Source: Saxidomus purpurata (taxonomy: Eukaryota > Mollusca > Bivalvia > Venerida > Veneridae). From it: a stretch of 64,000 bases of DNA. The notes under the pieces were generated by a model. The model ran no database searches, was not told where the DNA came from, and was given only the letters and a program-made list of their open reading frames with translations. The stretch lies in NCBI GenBank assembly GCA_022818135.1, contig JAFMSR010000006.1, forward strand, positions 37,975,477 to 38,039,476, written 5' to 3'. This document shows, in pieces, positions 22,219-34,600 of this stretch (the first letter of the stretch is position 1; the number at the start of each line of letters is the position of its first letter). The position numbers and the translations under genes were made by a program.

Positions 22219-23597
22219 AAACATACGTCAAAATATTTCTATAATACTAGGTTGTTGTCTTTTAAATCTTTGAATAAGATATAATATAACAGCGTTATAT
22301 CAATAATATCAAGATCGACACCCATCATACCGATTTCATTAAGGGATATCATACTTTCAATTCTCTTTTCCTGCGAAAGTTTTCTGTTCTTTACTGATCC
22401 TTAATGCATAATATGGCTCTTTTTTCTTCTCCAAAATATAACTCCTCTCTACTTTGCACTTCCCTTTCTTCTTCAAATTTCTTTTATAAAAAACCCACCT
22501 TGATATGCATATTACATAAAGTGTTAGAATAACTATGTTAACATTACAACATGTTGTGTATATACATGTATAATGAAAAATGAATAATAAAAGATAAAAA
22601 AAGAATATAAAAGCGCTTAATAACTAAGATAAGTTTTACTGAGCCCTACTTTTCTAACAAAACATGAACTGCATGACCTTGCTGCACGTCTGGGACACCT
22701 ATAGCTTCCGCCTCAATGGTCAAGCTGACTTGAAATCACTACAACATCTCATTTATAGAGGATCATGGGCTCAAGTCCTGATACCGACCATGGCTTTTTA
22801 TGCTGGACAGGGTTCTACAACTGGCCTTTCCCAGGAACTGCCGGACTATATAAGAACCTACTTACAGTAAAACAGGCATTAAAATGAGGGGAAATGCGGA
22901 CTTTAGTTTGTTAACTTAAAAAAATCAAGTATAGAATGGGATAGCATAAAGTTAATTCCAATCAGGGGTCAATTACCGTGGCATGTAATTCTCAGAGCAA
23001 ATGCTTAACAAATAAGTAAGGATAGTAATGTAAACAAGGCTTAATTGGTACATTTGTATTGGTATAATACATTTAAGAAAGGCCCGTCCTGGGCAGTTTT
23101 GTGTAATATGGTAGGTTGCCGTGGGTCTTCTTGGGGTTCCTCTTGCAGTAAAGGCATCTGTGCAGTCAATTCAAAAGGTTTGCATAAGCTTATGTTAATA
23201 TTTGTTGTTTGTATCCAAAACAAAACACCTTAATTGACTCTATTCTTGGGTCATCCGTCCAAATACTGAATAACAGGCGTTTCAGCTCCTAGTCATTTCA
23301 TCTCCTAAAACGTTAGATGATTCAGGCTCCATAACTGAATATGATGCTTGCATTTCAAAGTAGGAGAATAACAAATTAATCAATTATGTCTTTAATAATA
23401 ATTTTCAAGTTTTTCTAGAAAATATTTATGTTATTAATGAAAAAATTAATAGTTTCACCAGTTTGACATTTTTTATTAAATTATCTAAGTATTTCTTCTT
23501 AATTAATCATATTTATTTACAATTTTTATATTTGTTCTATAAAGTTATTTTTCCTAATGTTTGAAGCTCAATCATAATAATCAAGTAAAAAAACAAC
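22219..23597. other. unassigned sequence
   Basis: A segment at about 22650-22870 is richer in G+C than its surroundings and is open for 68 codons on the plus strand, with no domain I recognise and no splice support. The rest is AT-rich with nothing assignable. Confidence 0.4.
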
Positions 23598-23912
23598 TCC
23601 GTGGTCCAGTGGTTAGCGCTGAAGACTACCAATCCGGAGGTCTCCGGTTCGAATACCGGTCGGGGTACCGGAAATTGCATAAACGCCTTTCAGTGTTTTC
23701 CACCCATCTACGGATAAACTGGTTTGAATTGAAATGGTTATATAGTCTCGCGTGCATCTGTGCTATACACCGGGAGGGTAAAAGCAAAACAGGGGCAAGA
23801 GTCGGGTACTCGTTTTCCCTTGTGTGCATCTGTTTCTTCAGCCTGTCCCTGTCTGGGGTCTTGGCAGTTTCACCTAGGGAGAACGCCTATGGTCGCCTCG
23901 GACTCTAAACAC
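23598..23912 (+). repeat. tRNA-derived SINE, copy S1
   Basis: The 5' head resembles a tRNA gene, with a box-A-like TGGTCCAGTGG and the box-B-like GGTTCGAATACC (23646-23657). The spacing suits an internal RNA polymerase III promoter. The body contains CAGTGTTTTCCACCCATCTA and TGTGCTATACACCGGGAGGG, shared with the SINE at 61.66-61.99 kb. The 3' part ends in a GCCTATGGTCGCC-type segment. No acceptor-stem pairing is evident, so this is a retroposon and not a tRNA gene. Confidence 0.75.
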
Positions 23913-25220
23913 TCTTAATCATACAACATTGCACACACAGTTAATCAAGAGGTGAAATGACTACGGGTGAAAAGTCGTGTACGTGTGGCAAACTCGTCGC
24001 TATAGCACGGTGTTATTTTAATATTGTCAATGTTATATTGTCTTCTGTTGATAATGAATTATCGTAATATTAATACTCGCGGTGTATACCTTACTTGTAT
24101 TTCATTATTGTAAAAGTTTCAAAGTTGTTTAGTCAAGTCATGGCCCTTTAAGCGCATGAGACATTAACAAAAACAAATGTAATAACAAATACAACTGAAG
24201 TATTGAGCAAACATTTCACGTATGAGTGGAGAATGAGGTAACCTTTAACATAAATTTTATTTAGAACATACTAATAAGATTGTTTTGCAAAATAATGCTA
24301 ATTTTAACAATGATTTGTCATCTTCTCAGTTCATCAATTGTGAGAACTTCAAGGTATTAGGATTCTTAAAATAATATTGGCTTAAATACCTTTTTCTATC
24401 AGCAGTTAAATGAGTACAGATAATCATCACCCAAAAGCTCAGAATTTAATACGGCATTTAATACTAATATGTACATCTTAATTTACAAGGCATATTAGAC
24501 AAATTAAAAGGAAAATGCTCAAGTATTTTTCAAAATTAAAATCCTGTATGTGGACCATTTGTTGTTTTAGTACCGAGTGACCGAAAGTGGTTAAAGAACT
24601 TCCATTTACTTTCAAGTAGGAATTCGTGTCATCCGGCGCATCGTCGGAAAACACAACAAAAATTTACTATCGAAGTATTCTTGAAATGATCAGGTCAGAG
24701 AAGAGTATTGATTGAAATAATGGTATTTATACTTTCAAGAAGATATTACTTATTTGCTTGGAATTTAGCCACCGCATTAGTCCGCAAACAAGTCCGCCAA
24801 CTGATGCATTGCGTAATAATATCACCCTTAGAGGAATGGCTTCGATCTAATTGGAAAAAATGGATAAATACTCAAATCAGTCTTTAGAAAGGTTATTTAC
24901 AGTTACTCTTTTATTTGGTTTTGCTAGGAAAATGAACTTGTTTTGAATTCGTCATGAAGACATTCACATTGTTGGTAATGGTTGTTCGGTTTTACTAAGG
25001 TAAATAATAAATTAGATTAAGTCTGAATCTTATTTTGTAATCAATGTTTTTTGTAACATCTTATACATTCAATGATATATTATGCAAAATTTCAATTTCA
25101 TGCGGAGATTGACTGACCTTATCAAGTGTTTAAATGTCTAAATTAGCTTTTGAACTTTTATTTAAGTTATAAAATTTCACAAATTTGTAATAAATAGAAT
25201 ACTACATGGGGTGTGAAGAT
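23913..25220. other. AT-rich sequence downstream of the HEPN gene
   Basis: No gene or repeat could be assigned. The region follows the 3' end of the minus-strand HEPN gene. Confidence 0.4.
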
Positions 25221-25226
25221 TTTATT
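25221..25226 (-). promoter_or_regulatory. candidate polyadenylation signal (AATAAA) of the HEPN gene
   Basis: AATAAA on the minus strand lies about 180 bases beyond the stop codon at 25407. It is a short motif in AT-rich DNA, so chance occurrence is possible. Confidence 0.35.
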
Positions 25227-25406
25227 TAAAAGACTAAAATTTGCTGATCAGTGAATGCCATTGTCTGTGCGCCTACCTTTGTTTTAAATGATTTCTAATG
25301 TTAATACTGAAATGATATCAGTGTAATTACGAAACATGGTACTTTTAAGAAAGGTCAGAATATCCAAGAATTTGTTTGGTGGAGAACAAACTTCGGAATG
25401 TATAAT

Positions 25407-25606
25407 TCATTTCTTGCGTACTTGAACTCGTTTGGCACTTGATAGTTCTGCGATGTCTTGAAAGATGTTTTCTACTTGTTTTCGCAATGTCTGAAAATCG
25501 CATGTCTCGTCAGATTTCTTTAAAGTTGCCGTAAAAACTTCTGTCAAAACATTCTCTGCCAACAGTTTTTTCTCTTCATTTGTCCCAAATGTAATCATCT
25601 TCAGGT
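25407..25606 (-). CDS. HEPN gene exon E: C-terminal exon
   Basis: The acceptor ATCTGTTGTAG precedes ACCTGAAG, completing a GAC codon from the previous exon. The frame then runs through ITFGTNEEKKLLAENVLTEV and NIFQDIAELSSAKRVQVRKK to a stop at 25407. The segment is helical and highly charged, with a basic end; no named domain was recognised. Confidence 0.72.
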
Positions 25607-28600
25607 CTACAACAGATAAATATTGACGTTTTAATCATCTAGTAAATGTACAATAATGTATATTGTATTATGAAACAATTACACTGAACCACTTTTCTAA
25701 GTATACACCTAAAAATGTTTGTAGTTTATTCATTTTTCGAGATATTTTGATGAATATTTCAAAATCATAAGATCAAAGATTGTTATTGAAGATTCCATCA
25801 GAGATATAAAGATAAGTACCAAATTCATTAGTCCGCAGCGCTGTAAACACAATAACCCTACTATTCAAAAGTCACAAAAACGTTAAAATTACCAGACTGT
25901 GATCAATTTGCGTGTAACACAGACGACCATTTATGATTCACTAAAATAAAATTAGCAGACATGTTGTAATGTTTGATCATTCAAATCATTTAAGAAGTTG
26001 TTCTTGGACAGATGTAAAGTGTAAAAATGAAATTCGAGACTTTTGCCTGATTTTTATCCTCCACTTCATTTCGATTGGATGGAAAATGACCACCCTTATG
26101 TTTTTTTCAACTCATTTTTGTCTTGGACGTAATCGTCTTTAAGAATTCGTATTTGGTACTTCTCATGAATCTCTAATGGTCAGTTTGTGGTATTAAAACG
26201 TCACTTTGGAGAAAATACAGCACTGTCTGGAAACAATTGATCCAGTTAACTAGGTTTGTTGGGTAAAACCATGGGAAAGTAAATTCTTTTAAGGCTTGGC
26301 AGACCAACTGCGTCAATAAATTTAAAGTTAAGATGATATTTTATCATAGCGGGATATCTGAAATTGGTACCAGAACTCGTTTTTTTTAACAAAAACTTTA
26401 CTGTTCTAGATAATTTAGCAGAAATTTAGAATTACCATAATTTACAGTTTTGTGAATTTCACATTTAGGGGTGTGGTGATGTAAACTCTCTGAGACAATG
26501 AAATCACCATTTATACTCATCAACTTTATACCGAGTATTGAGAGAATGAGTCCAATAATTTGTAGACAAATTTTCATGATCGTATCTTTCAAAATGATTT
26601 ATATATGACACATAATCTAGGGCTAATTGGATAGATAATGGAGAAAAAGCGACAAATTATTTTTGTCAACTTGAAAAAACAAATTTCACCAATAAAACGT
26701 TTCCATTTTTAGAAAAAGAAAATGGTGCTGTGTTATATACTCAAGAAGATATTTTAAAGGAGGCTGGATGTTTTTATAAAAAATTATACACGAGAGTTGG
26801 TACCGATGAAATTGATATAACACAATACTTGGATAATGCTTCAGTACCAAAGTTAAATGCTACTCAGACGAATAATCTAGAAGGGAAACTGTCCTATGCT
26901 GAGGTTACAGAAACATTAAACAATATGAAAAATGACAAAAGTCCGGGTTCAGATGGATTTTCATCAAATTTTTTAAAAATATTCTGGAAACAAATAGGAA
27001 AGTTTGTTGTCAGAGCTATAAATAATGCATTTGAAAAGGGTGAATTTTCTTCCACACAGAAACAAGGAATTATCGTTTGCATACCTAAAGATAATAAACC
27101 GAAACAATTTTTGAAAAATTGGCGTCCAATCACCTTACTAAATATTATATACAAGCTAGCCTCTGGGTCGATAGCAAAAAGACTCAAATCGGTAATAGAT
27201 ACTCTCATTCACAAAGACCAGACTGGATTTATCAAAGGGAGATTTATTGGGGAAAATACACGTCTACTTTATGACATAATGAATCATACTGAAAATAACA
27301 AGAGCTGTCCATTAGACAGCAAGCTCGACTATTGTGGGTGTTTGCTAATAAAACAAAACTTTTATCAGTATAATAGCAAAACAAAATTCTGCTAACTATT
27401 AAGTATAAACAAGGAAAGTTGAATCATAAGTCAAAATCTATAACTATAGAATTAATTTTCGGTAAATTAATTGTCTGATACAAAATTTACCCATGAACAC
27501 TATTGCTAAGTTTGATATAACTACCATAAGTGGTATATGAGATATGTGCATGATAGTACCTTTAACCAAATTTCCAAAGTCAAACAAGGGCCATAATTTG
27601 CACTAAATTTAACAAGAGTTATCTGTCTTGACTGTGTGACACCTCTTAAGACATGAACAAAGTTTCAAGTCAATATCATAAGTGGTTACTGAGATATGTG
27701 CATGATAGTACTTAGCAGGCAAAACTTTAACCAAAGAAGCAATGCCGACGCCGACGTGACTGTAATAGCTCTCCATATTCTCCGAATAGTTGAGCTAATA
27801 ATATACCGGGCCTTTTGTAAATGATTGATTTTGAAAAAGCTTTCGATACTCTTTCACAAGAATTTATCATGAACACACTGGAATTTTACAAGTTCGGTCC
27901 GGACTTCATAAGGTGGATTTCGGTATTTTATACTGACGTAAAAACTGCAGTTCAGCTAAATGGGTTTTTATCAAACTTTTTCAATGCAGAGCGAGGGTGC
28001 CGTCAGGGGGATCCAATAAGCCCGTACATTTTTATTTTACGTGCAGAGATTTTAGCTATAAAGGTTAGAAACTGTAACAATATTAGAGGTATATATATAA
28101 ATGGTGTTGAATACAAAATCAGTCAGTTTGCTGACGACACTTCATTACTTCATTCTGCAAGTCAAAGTTATGAACCGATCTTCCCGAAGCTGGTTAGCAG
28201 TATCAAAGACTTGGGTAAAAATCATTTAAACTATTTGCAGTAGATTTAGTGTAAGCAACGTAAAACCTTATCTAGGATTTGATTTGTTCAAGAAGATTGG
28301 TTTATTTTTGACAAATTTCGAGCATTAAGTCTTGGTGCTATAGCATTATTCACTTGCTATTAAAAAGTTGTTACCCTATGTCAGCTTTCGGTTTTGATAA
28401 ATAAACATATACACATATTTCTATTTGTATTTCATATCCTTAAATGGCATAATTTTGTTAAAATTTAAGAGACAAAAAACATGTGTGTGCGTGCATTCAT
28501 GCGTGCGTGTGTGCGTTCGTGCGTGTGTGTACTTAAACCTTGTTTACTGATACTGAATATCTGTGTTAAGTTTAGATCTAAATGTCTGTATAACATTTGA

Positions 28601-31600
28601 CACAGCCTTCCAAATAAAAGGGTCTAATTTTGTGAAATTTGGTCATACTATAACTGTAGTATGTTTAATGACCCGAGAACTTAGATCGGTTTAAAAATTA
28701 AATATCCGCTTTTCGAAGTTGCGTCATTTAACATATACTTATACAAACTTACACTGATTACTTTACTGGTATCTCATTTCACTTTTTACTTACCGTGATC
28801 ATCTTTAAAACATATGCCAGCTTCTTTCATTTCATTCATACATTTCTTTAATTTTTCCAGAGTCTCTGTAATAACAAAGATTCATTTGTCAATGATATCT
28901 TGAAACACTTAAAAAGCTATTTTCATACATACATCATTAGTACGAGCAGTCACACGTACATATAAGTGACGAATGCCTCTTTCTCACAGTCTGTGACATT
29001 GAATCTCAAGGTTTGGACCCGGTACTTGCACACGACACATTATTTCCATGTGGTGAACATGTTTGCCAATTTATTTTAAAATCCTTTAATGTACAGGAGA
29101 CTGAGCTACAGTCAGACGTTTAGACAGGGAGAAAGCACGCATCACATTTCCATTATACATAAGACATATCATCTTCATGTGCCAAACAATTGTGCAATTT
29201 TATTTCAAAATCCTTCAATACATTCCATTATTACCAGGTATACACGATTCCATGACATTTAAACTCTTTAAGTGTGATCTCGATCTACAAGCTTAGGATG
29301 CGGGACTTGCACACGACATGTTGTCTCCATGTGCTGAACATTTATGCTTAGTTGTTTAATGACAGTATTCAATGACATTTAAACTTATTGTTAGAGCTTG
29401 ATCTTTGAGGTAGGGACAGACGCAGGACTAAAATGTGACACGCTGTCTTTCTGTGTTGAACAATGCATACATTGTTTTAAAATCACTCGATGAATAAAAG
29501 AGCTACAGTCCGGACCCGATCGTTTGCATATATAAAGGGCCTGTTTCCTTTAAACGTTAAGTGTAACCTTGACCTTTGATGTAGGGACGTTGGTCTTGCA
29601 CGCGACACGTCGTCTTTATATGCTGAACATTTGTGCCAAATGATCTGAAAATCCTTTCACGCATGACAAAGTTCATGCACAGCCCGGAACGAATGAGGGC
29701 ACATGTACAGGATTTTGTTACCTTTAAATCTTAAGTGTGACCTTTGAGGAAGGGATATGGGTGATGAACGCGACACGTCGTCTTTATGTGCTGAGTACTT
29801 GTACATGTACCATATTATATGAAAATTACTACATGGAAGACAAAGTTACAGACCGGACACAACACAATGTAAAGACGGACACATGGACGAACTAATGGAC
29901 GGACGTACTAAAATTTGCAGTGTGCGTTTTCTTTTGTTCTCTATTGTTCTTTTTGAGCCACATAACCTTTAAATTAGCCACAATACCAAAACAGAATGAG
30001 TAATAACAAAAACAATTACTGTAACCTATTGTTGCCATAGCCACTTAAACCCCACTTTTTGGGTGCGGACGGACACATGGACGGACGTTGCAATTTCAGT
30101 ATGCCCACACAAAGTTATGAACAAGCTTATTTATACATGTACTATGTTTATAACAATTCTATCTGTAGCATGTGGTGGCAGGATATAGGCAATCAGTTTT
30201 TGTCGTCTTAGATACAATTCTCAATCAGTAGGATGTATGGTTTTCAAAAAAAATTCTTAAATGTATGTAAATGAGACAGCTTCACTGTAATTGAATTTAA
30301 ATGAGTTTTTAAATGTTTTCAATGTTTATTTCACTATCAACTAATAAAAGTTACTAGTAGCTGTTGACTTAAAATAGTTTATCTCTTTATTTTACGTGCA
30401 ACAAACGTTTTTCTTAGGCCAAGCTGTATCTGTGTATGTCTGGTTTCAATGTTTCTGATTTGCATTATTTCAATGATTTCATAAACCGGGTTGAAATGGA
30501 TAGACATGTGCCCATGTCAACATTATAAATACGTAAACTCCGTGCTACTCGCTCACTTTCTTTACTACCACGGTCGTTGCAATTGTTGATATTACTTTAC
30601 CTCCACGCAACACCCGTATAGTCTATTCTTGTGATTATGTACATCTTTTGTAATTGTAGGAATATGTTATGTAACCCCCCTTTTTACAACAAGTTCAAAA
30701 TTGTAAACAAAGTTATTAAACGTTATTCATAAATAAGAGCAAATTGGTTGTTGTTTGTAGTTTTTTATGTTTCCAGGTGTCTGTCTGCATTAATCGTTTC
30801 AGAAACTCCAACAGTACACAGAAAAGTTATACAACAATGCACAGCGCGTCGAAAACCATGATGTCATATCCATAACTAGCTACATGACATTGTTTGCTCT
30901 CGCCCTTTCAGGCGTGCACATCGCGGATGTATCACATGGTATAACCAGATACTTGACTTCGGTCTTGAAGCTGTCGATACCTGGCCAACGACGAAGAGAG
31001 TAATTCTTAAAAAGCGCTGTATGCTTCACAGAAGAAGAGGGACCCGACGACCTACAGAAGCCCTACGTGTCGGTGATGTCTACCGGTTTGCCGGCACCAC
31101 AGCTACTTGGAGCTTGGTAAGCCCGCCTAAAATCATCCATGCTGGGGAAAGAATAAGAGTCTTTTTAGGTCTACGCTTCAGACAGCGCCTTAAAGGGTTA
31201 GGTCACTCACATTCAGGCCGAATTGGACGCTTGAGTGGCCTACTCTTGGATTCGGAATTAACCCTTTGTCAGCAAGTACTGTTGACACCGAATCTGGGTT
31301 TCTGCTTCGTCTGCTCTCTGAAATCAAGGCTTGCACACCTACCCTTTACTTGACAGCGAAGCAGGCCCCCCCCCCAACCCCCCCGGTGTCAGAAAATATC
31401 TGGTACTGGTCCGCATTAAAAGAGACTAACACGTGCTCTTGGATGCTTTACGTAACGGGAGTTGTACCCCACCATTGACAAGACCATACTGCACGATCTA
31501 GCATAGCATAGACTTAGTCTTTGGATACCACTGCCAGCAACTTCGGTACAGACAGGAACACTGTTCTATACTGTCTGGAAATTGCAGCTAGGTAAATTCT

Positions 31601-34600
31601 CCCTTTTGGCTTCAAAAATTACCTTTAACAGCATCATGGAAGAGATGCTGGGGTCAGCTACACACTCATACACAGATCAATAGGCTTGACTTTTTAAGCT
31701 AAGAAATTCAAAATCAATTGTGCGCAAAATTGATCCACTATGCTACAAACATTCTAGAACTATCTTCAGGAAAAATTGAACTTAGCCGATTGATCTTTAT
31801 GCAGTGGTTAGTTTTAGTTGGATGACAGATTGTGCTATGTGTAATGTCGCAAGTTTGATTAAGTACAAAAAGACGCAAGAATATAACTCATTTGTTAGAG
31901 AGCTTTATTAGTGCGCATTTTATAGTGTATAATGTTATAGTTCAAGATTTATAGACTTAATGAAGATACACGGGTAACTAAAGACTAACGGCGCTAAACC
32001 ATACATACTTTTGTCAAAACATTCATTAACATTGAAGAGAAAATAAAAGTATACCTCTGTCTTATAACACATACCCTTGTAAAGATCCGACAGGCTTTTT
32101 ATTTCTGTTCCATGGGACTTCAGTTTGCCCAAATATTCATCAAAATCAGTGGTAATGTTGGTAGTTGACATGGTCCTGTAGTTTTGTATTTGCTCTTCAC
32201 ACTTGGTTTGGATATCGTCGTCAAGAAAAAGACACATATTTCGAATAGCGCCGACTAGATCCTCACATCGAAATGCGAAACGATTTTGATCATGTACTGA
32301 CATTAATGCATATTCTGCGTAGTTAATTCTTGCATCCTTTATCATGTTTATTACTTTCATAATCTTTGGCTTGAGAGTTATCTCTATAACATGTACCAGT
32401 ACCAAAATGTCCCACGAGTCCGTATCAGTATTAACCGTATCAGTGGAATCGGTAGGGAAAAGTTGAATGGACATTTCTTGATTGCCAATACAATTTTCTA
32501 TAACTTCTTGGTTTTCACGAAGTAAGATGCGTAAATCACGACCTTGTTCTGAAATTTGTTCCGTTAGAAAATTATTCAATACTAGCCGCCCCCCTTCGAA
32601 CAGTAGTCTTACGTAATATGAATACTTTTCCGGTCGATCTCTGAAGAATATTGCAAACTCTGAAAGAAATTGAAAAAATATTCTTACATTATGTGCAGAT
32701 GACACTGAAAATTGAAAAACATTTGTATACATTTTTAATAAACAAAACTGACATAATAACATATATCACTGGCTGTGTTCAAATGCATGTTTCTTACATA
32801 ATGAAAACAACCGAAAATGCCCCGCCTACGCCGTGTCATTTCTTTTGACATATCAATATGAAATGTTTTCTGTTATGTTAAAAGTTACCAATTTACGTGG
32901 GGTAATACGGAATTAACGTTGTTGTTGGTTATAATATTTTGCTATTCTACTGTACTTAAAGACAATTGAGAACTCCTTCATAACTGACCACTCCTAAAGC
33001 GCAGGAGGTCTACTCCCTCAATTGTTTTATGACCCCTAATCAGATTAGGTGTCTTTAAACTAGACATTTAGTCCAATAATTTAACAATAAAGTTTGATAA
33101 ATAGAGAGTATTGGTTTATTGCTGATTTCCTGTTGATTGTTTTCTTAAGGAATCAGTTTCTTATCCAACAACGAAAACAAATTTTATCATAAAAAACGTT
33201 GAGTTCAATAGTTTACATGTGATTTCACAGGCATATTTAACAAAGTTTGATACATTGTACCTCGAACCCATTATATTTGCAAAAAACCTAATTCTCACTT
33301 TAGAGAATGTTGTGACAGTTGAACAGTTTTATCAAAATCAACATTGAAAGATATAAACTAGAATGTAGATTTTCTTTAAATTAAGTGTTTTACTCTGTCT
33401 AAACCTTCAATTTATAAAACTCGCTTTAAAATCTTTAAAAAAAATGTTTTATTTTTTCAATGAAGTAAATTATGACTCTATGATTAAAACAAATAATATG
33501 TTCGTAGAAGTGAAATATTGTACATTTTTTTCAGACTAATATATTTACATAACTCATCACGTTACTTAATTTGAATGAGAAAGTGCATACCTATTTGTTA
33601 TAACATTGACAATGCTCTAACCACATTTTCTATAAGTAGATTCTACATTGTATTAAAAAACATAAGTAAAAAAATAATTTTCTTCATCAACTATCAACTT
33701 TTACCTACTGTAATAGAAGCTGATTATCAAAAAACAGAAGTTTATCATTGGTCCAGACCCTTACTGTGAATACATTAGGTCTGTCTGGCCCTCAGTGGCC
33801 ACCTATCTAACATTTCCTTTCAATTGTTGTTAAACACACTGAATGAAAAAAATCATTCTAACGGAAAATTTTAAATAATACAAATGATTTCAAAGGAGAA
33901 TATTAATTTATCTTTTTCTATAAAGCCATAAAGAAAGCTAACTCAGTCCCTAATGACCTAATTTTTCATAATCGATTAAGTTTATACTGTAAAAGTACAT
34001 GTATAAGGTTGTTTGAGGAATATTCTGATACTGGTGTTTATATTAAAATTTGTCGTTTTATCACACACCCTTAATTGCTTTATCATATGTCTCTTATCAA
34101 TTATTGTCTGTGGTTGTGACAAAATCATGTCAAGTTTTCAAAAGTTATTTCAGTATAAACAGGTACATGTATGTAGTTTTCTAAATTATTGTATGTACAA
34201 TTAATGCACTATATTACTATATTTCATGTTTTCTTTTTTTAAGCACTAGCGGCATCTTGTGTGGTGCAATGGACCGACACCATTTCCTGTGGACAATGCA
34301 AGAATGCTACAGACCAAGTTACGTGACATTCTATTCACCGGTTCATGAGAAGAAGCCATTTGAAATTTTTTCCACTTTTAGTAACAGTGACCCCTTTGTT
34401 CACCTTTTCCCGTTTTTGAAGGGATGCTACAGAGCAAATTTAATGAGATTCCATCCGTTGGTTTATGATGAGACGCCGTTTAAATGTTTTGCTATTTTTA
34501 GTAACGGCCACATCTGTCCGCACTCGACCGGAAGCATTTTCAATTTTTGAAAGGGGTCAATGCAAGTAAGCGAAGTATACAGAGCAAGTTTGGTAAAAAT

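Larger units (their letters stand above)
25607..28793 (-). other. HEPN gene intron between exons D and E, with embedded LINE C
   Basis: This 3.2-kb intron contains a plus-strand retrotransposon (26600-28243), antisense to the gene. A 64-codon minus-strand ORF at 26592-26398 begins with a hydrophobic, signal-like stretch (KICLQIIGLILSILGIKL) and has a possible donor (AATTATG|GTAATT). It could be an alternative exon, but nothing else supports it. A GT-rich microsatellite (GTGTGCGTGCATTC-type) lies at about 28480-28532. Confidence 0.55.

Noticed and set aside
23598..23670. Possible functional tRNA gene (box A and box B present)
   Set aside because: There is no convincing acceptor stem or CCA-adjacent end, and the sequence continues into a long shared body also found at 61.7-62.0 kb, so it is a SINE head.
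31021..31353. 110-codon plus-strand ORF in the HEPN intron
   Set aside because: It has no recognised domain, no splice or promoter support, and ends in a C-rich tract; it was kept only as a note within the intron entry.
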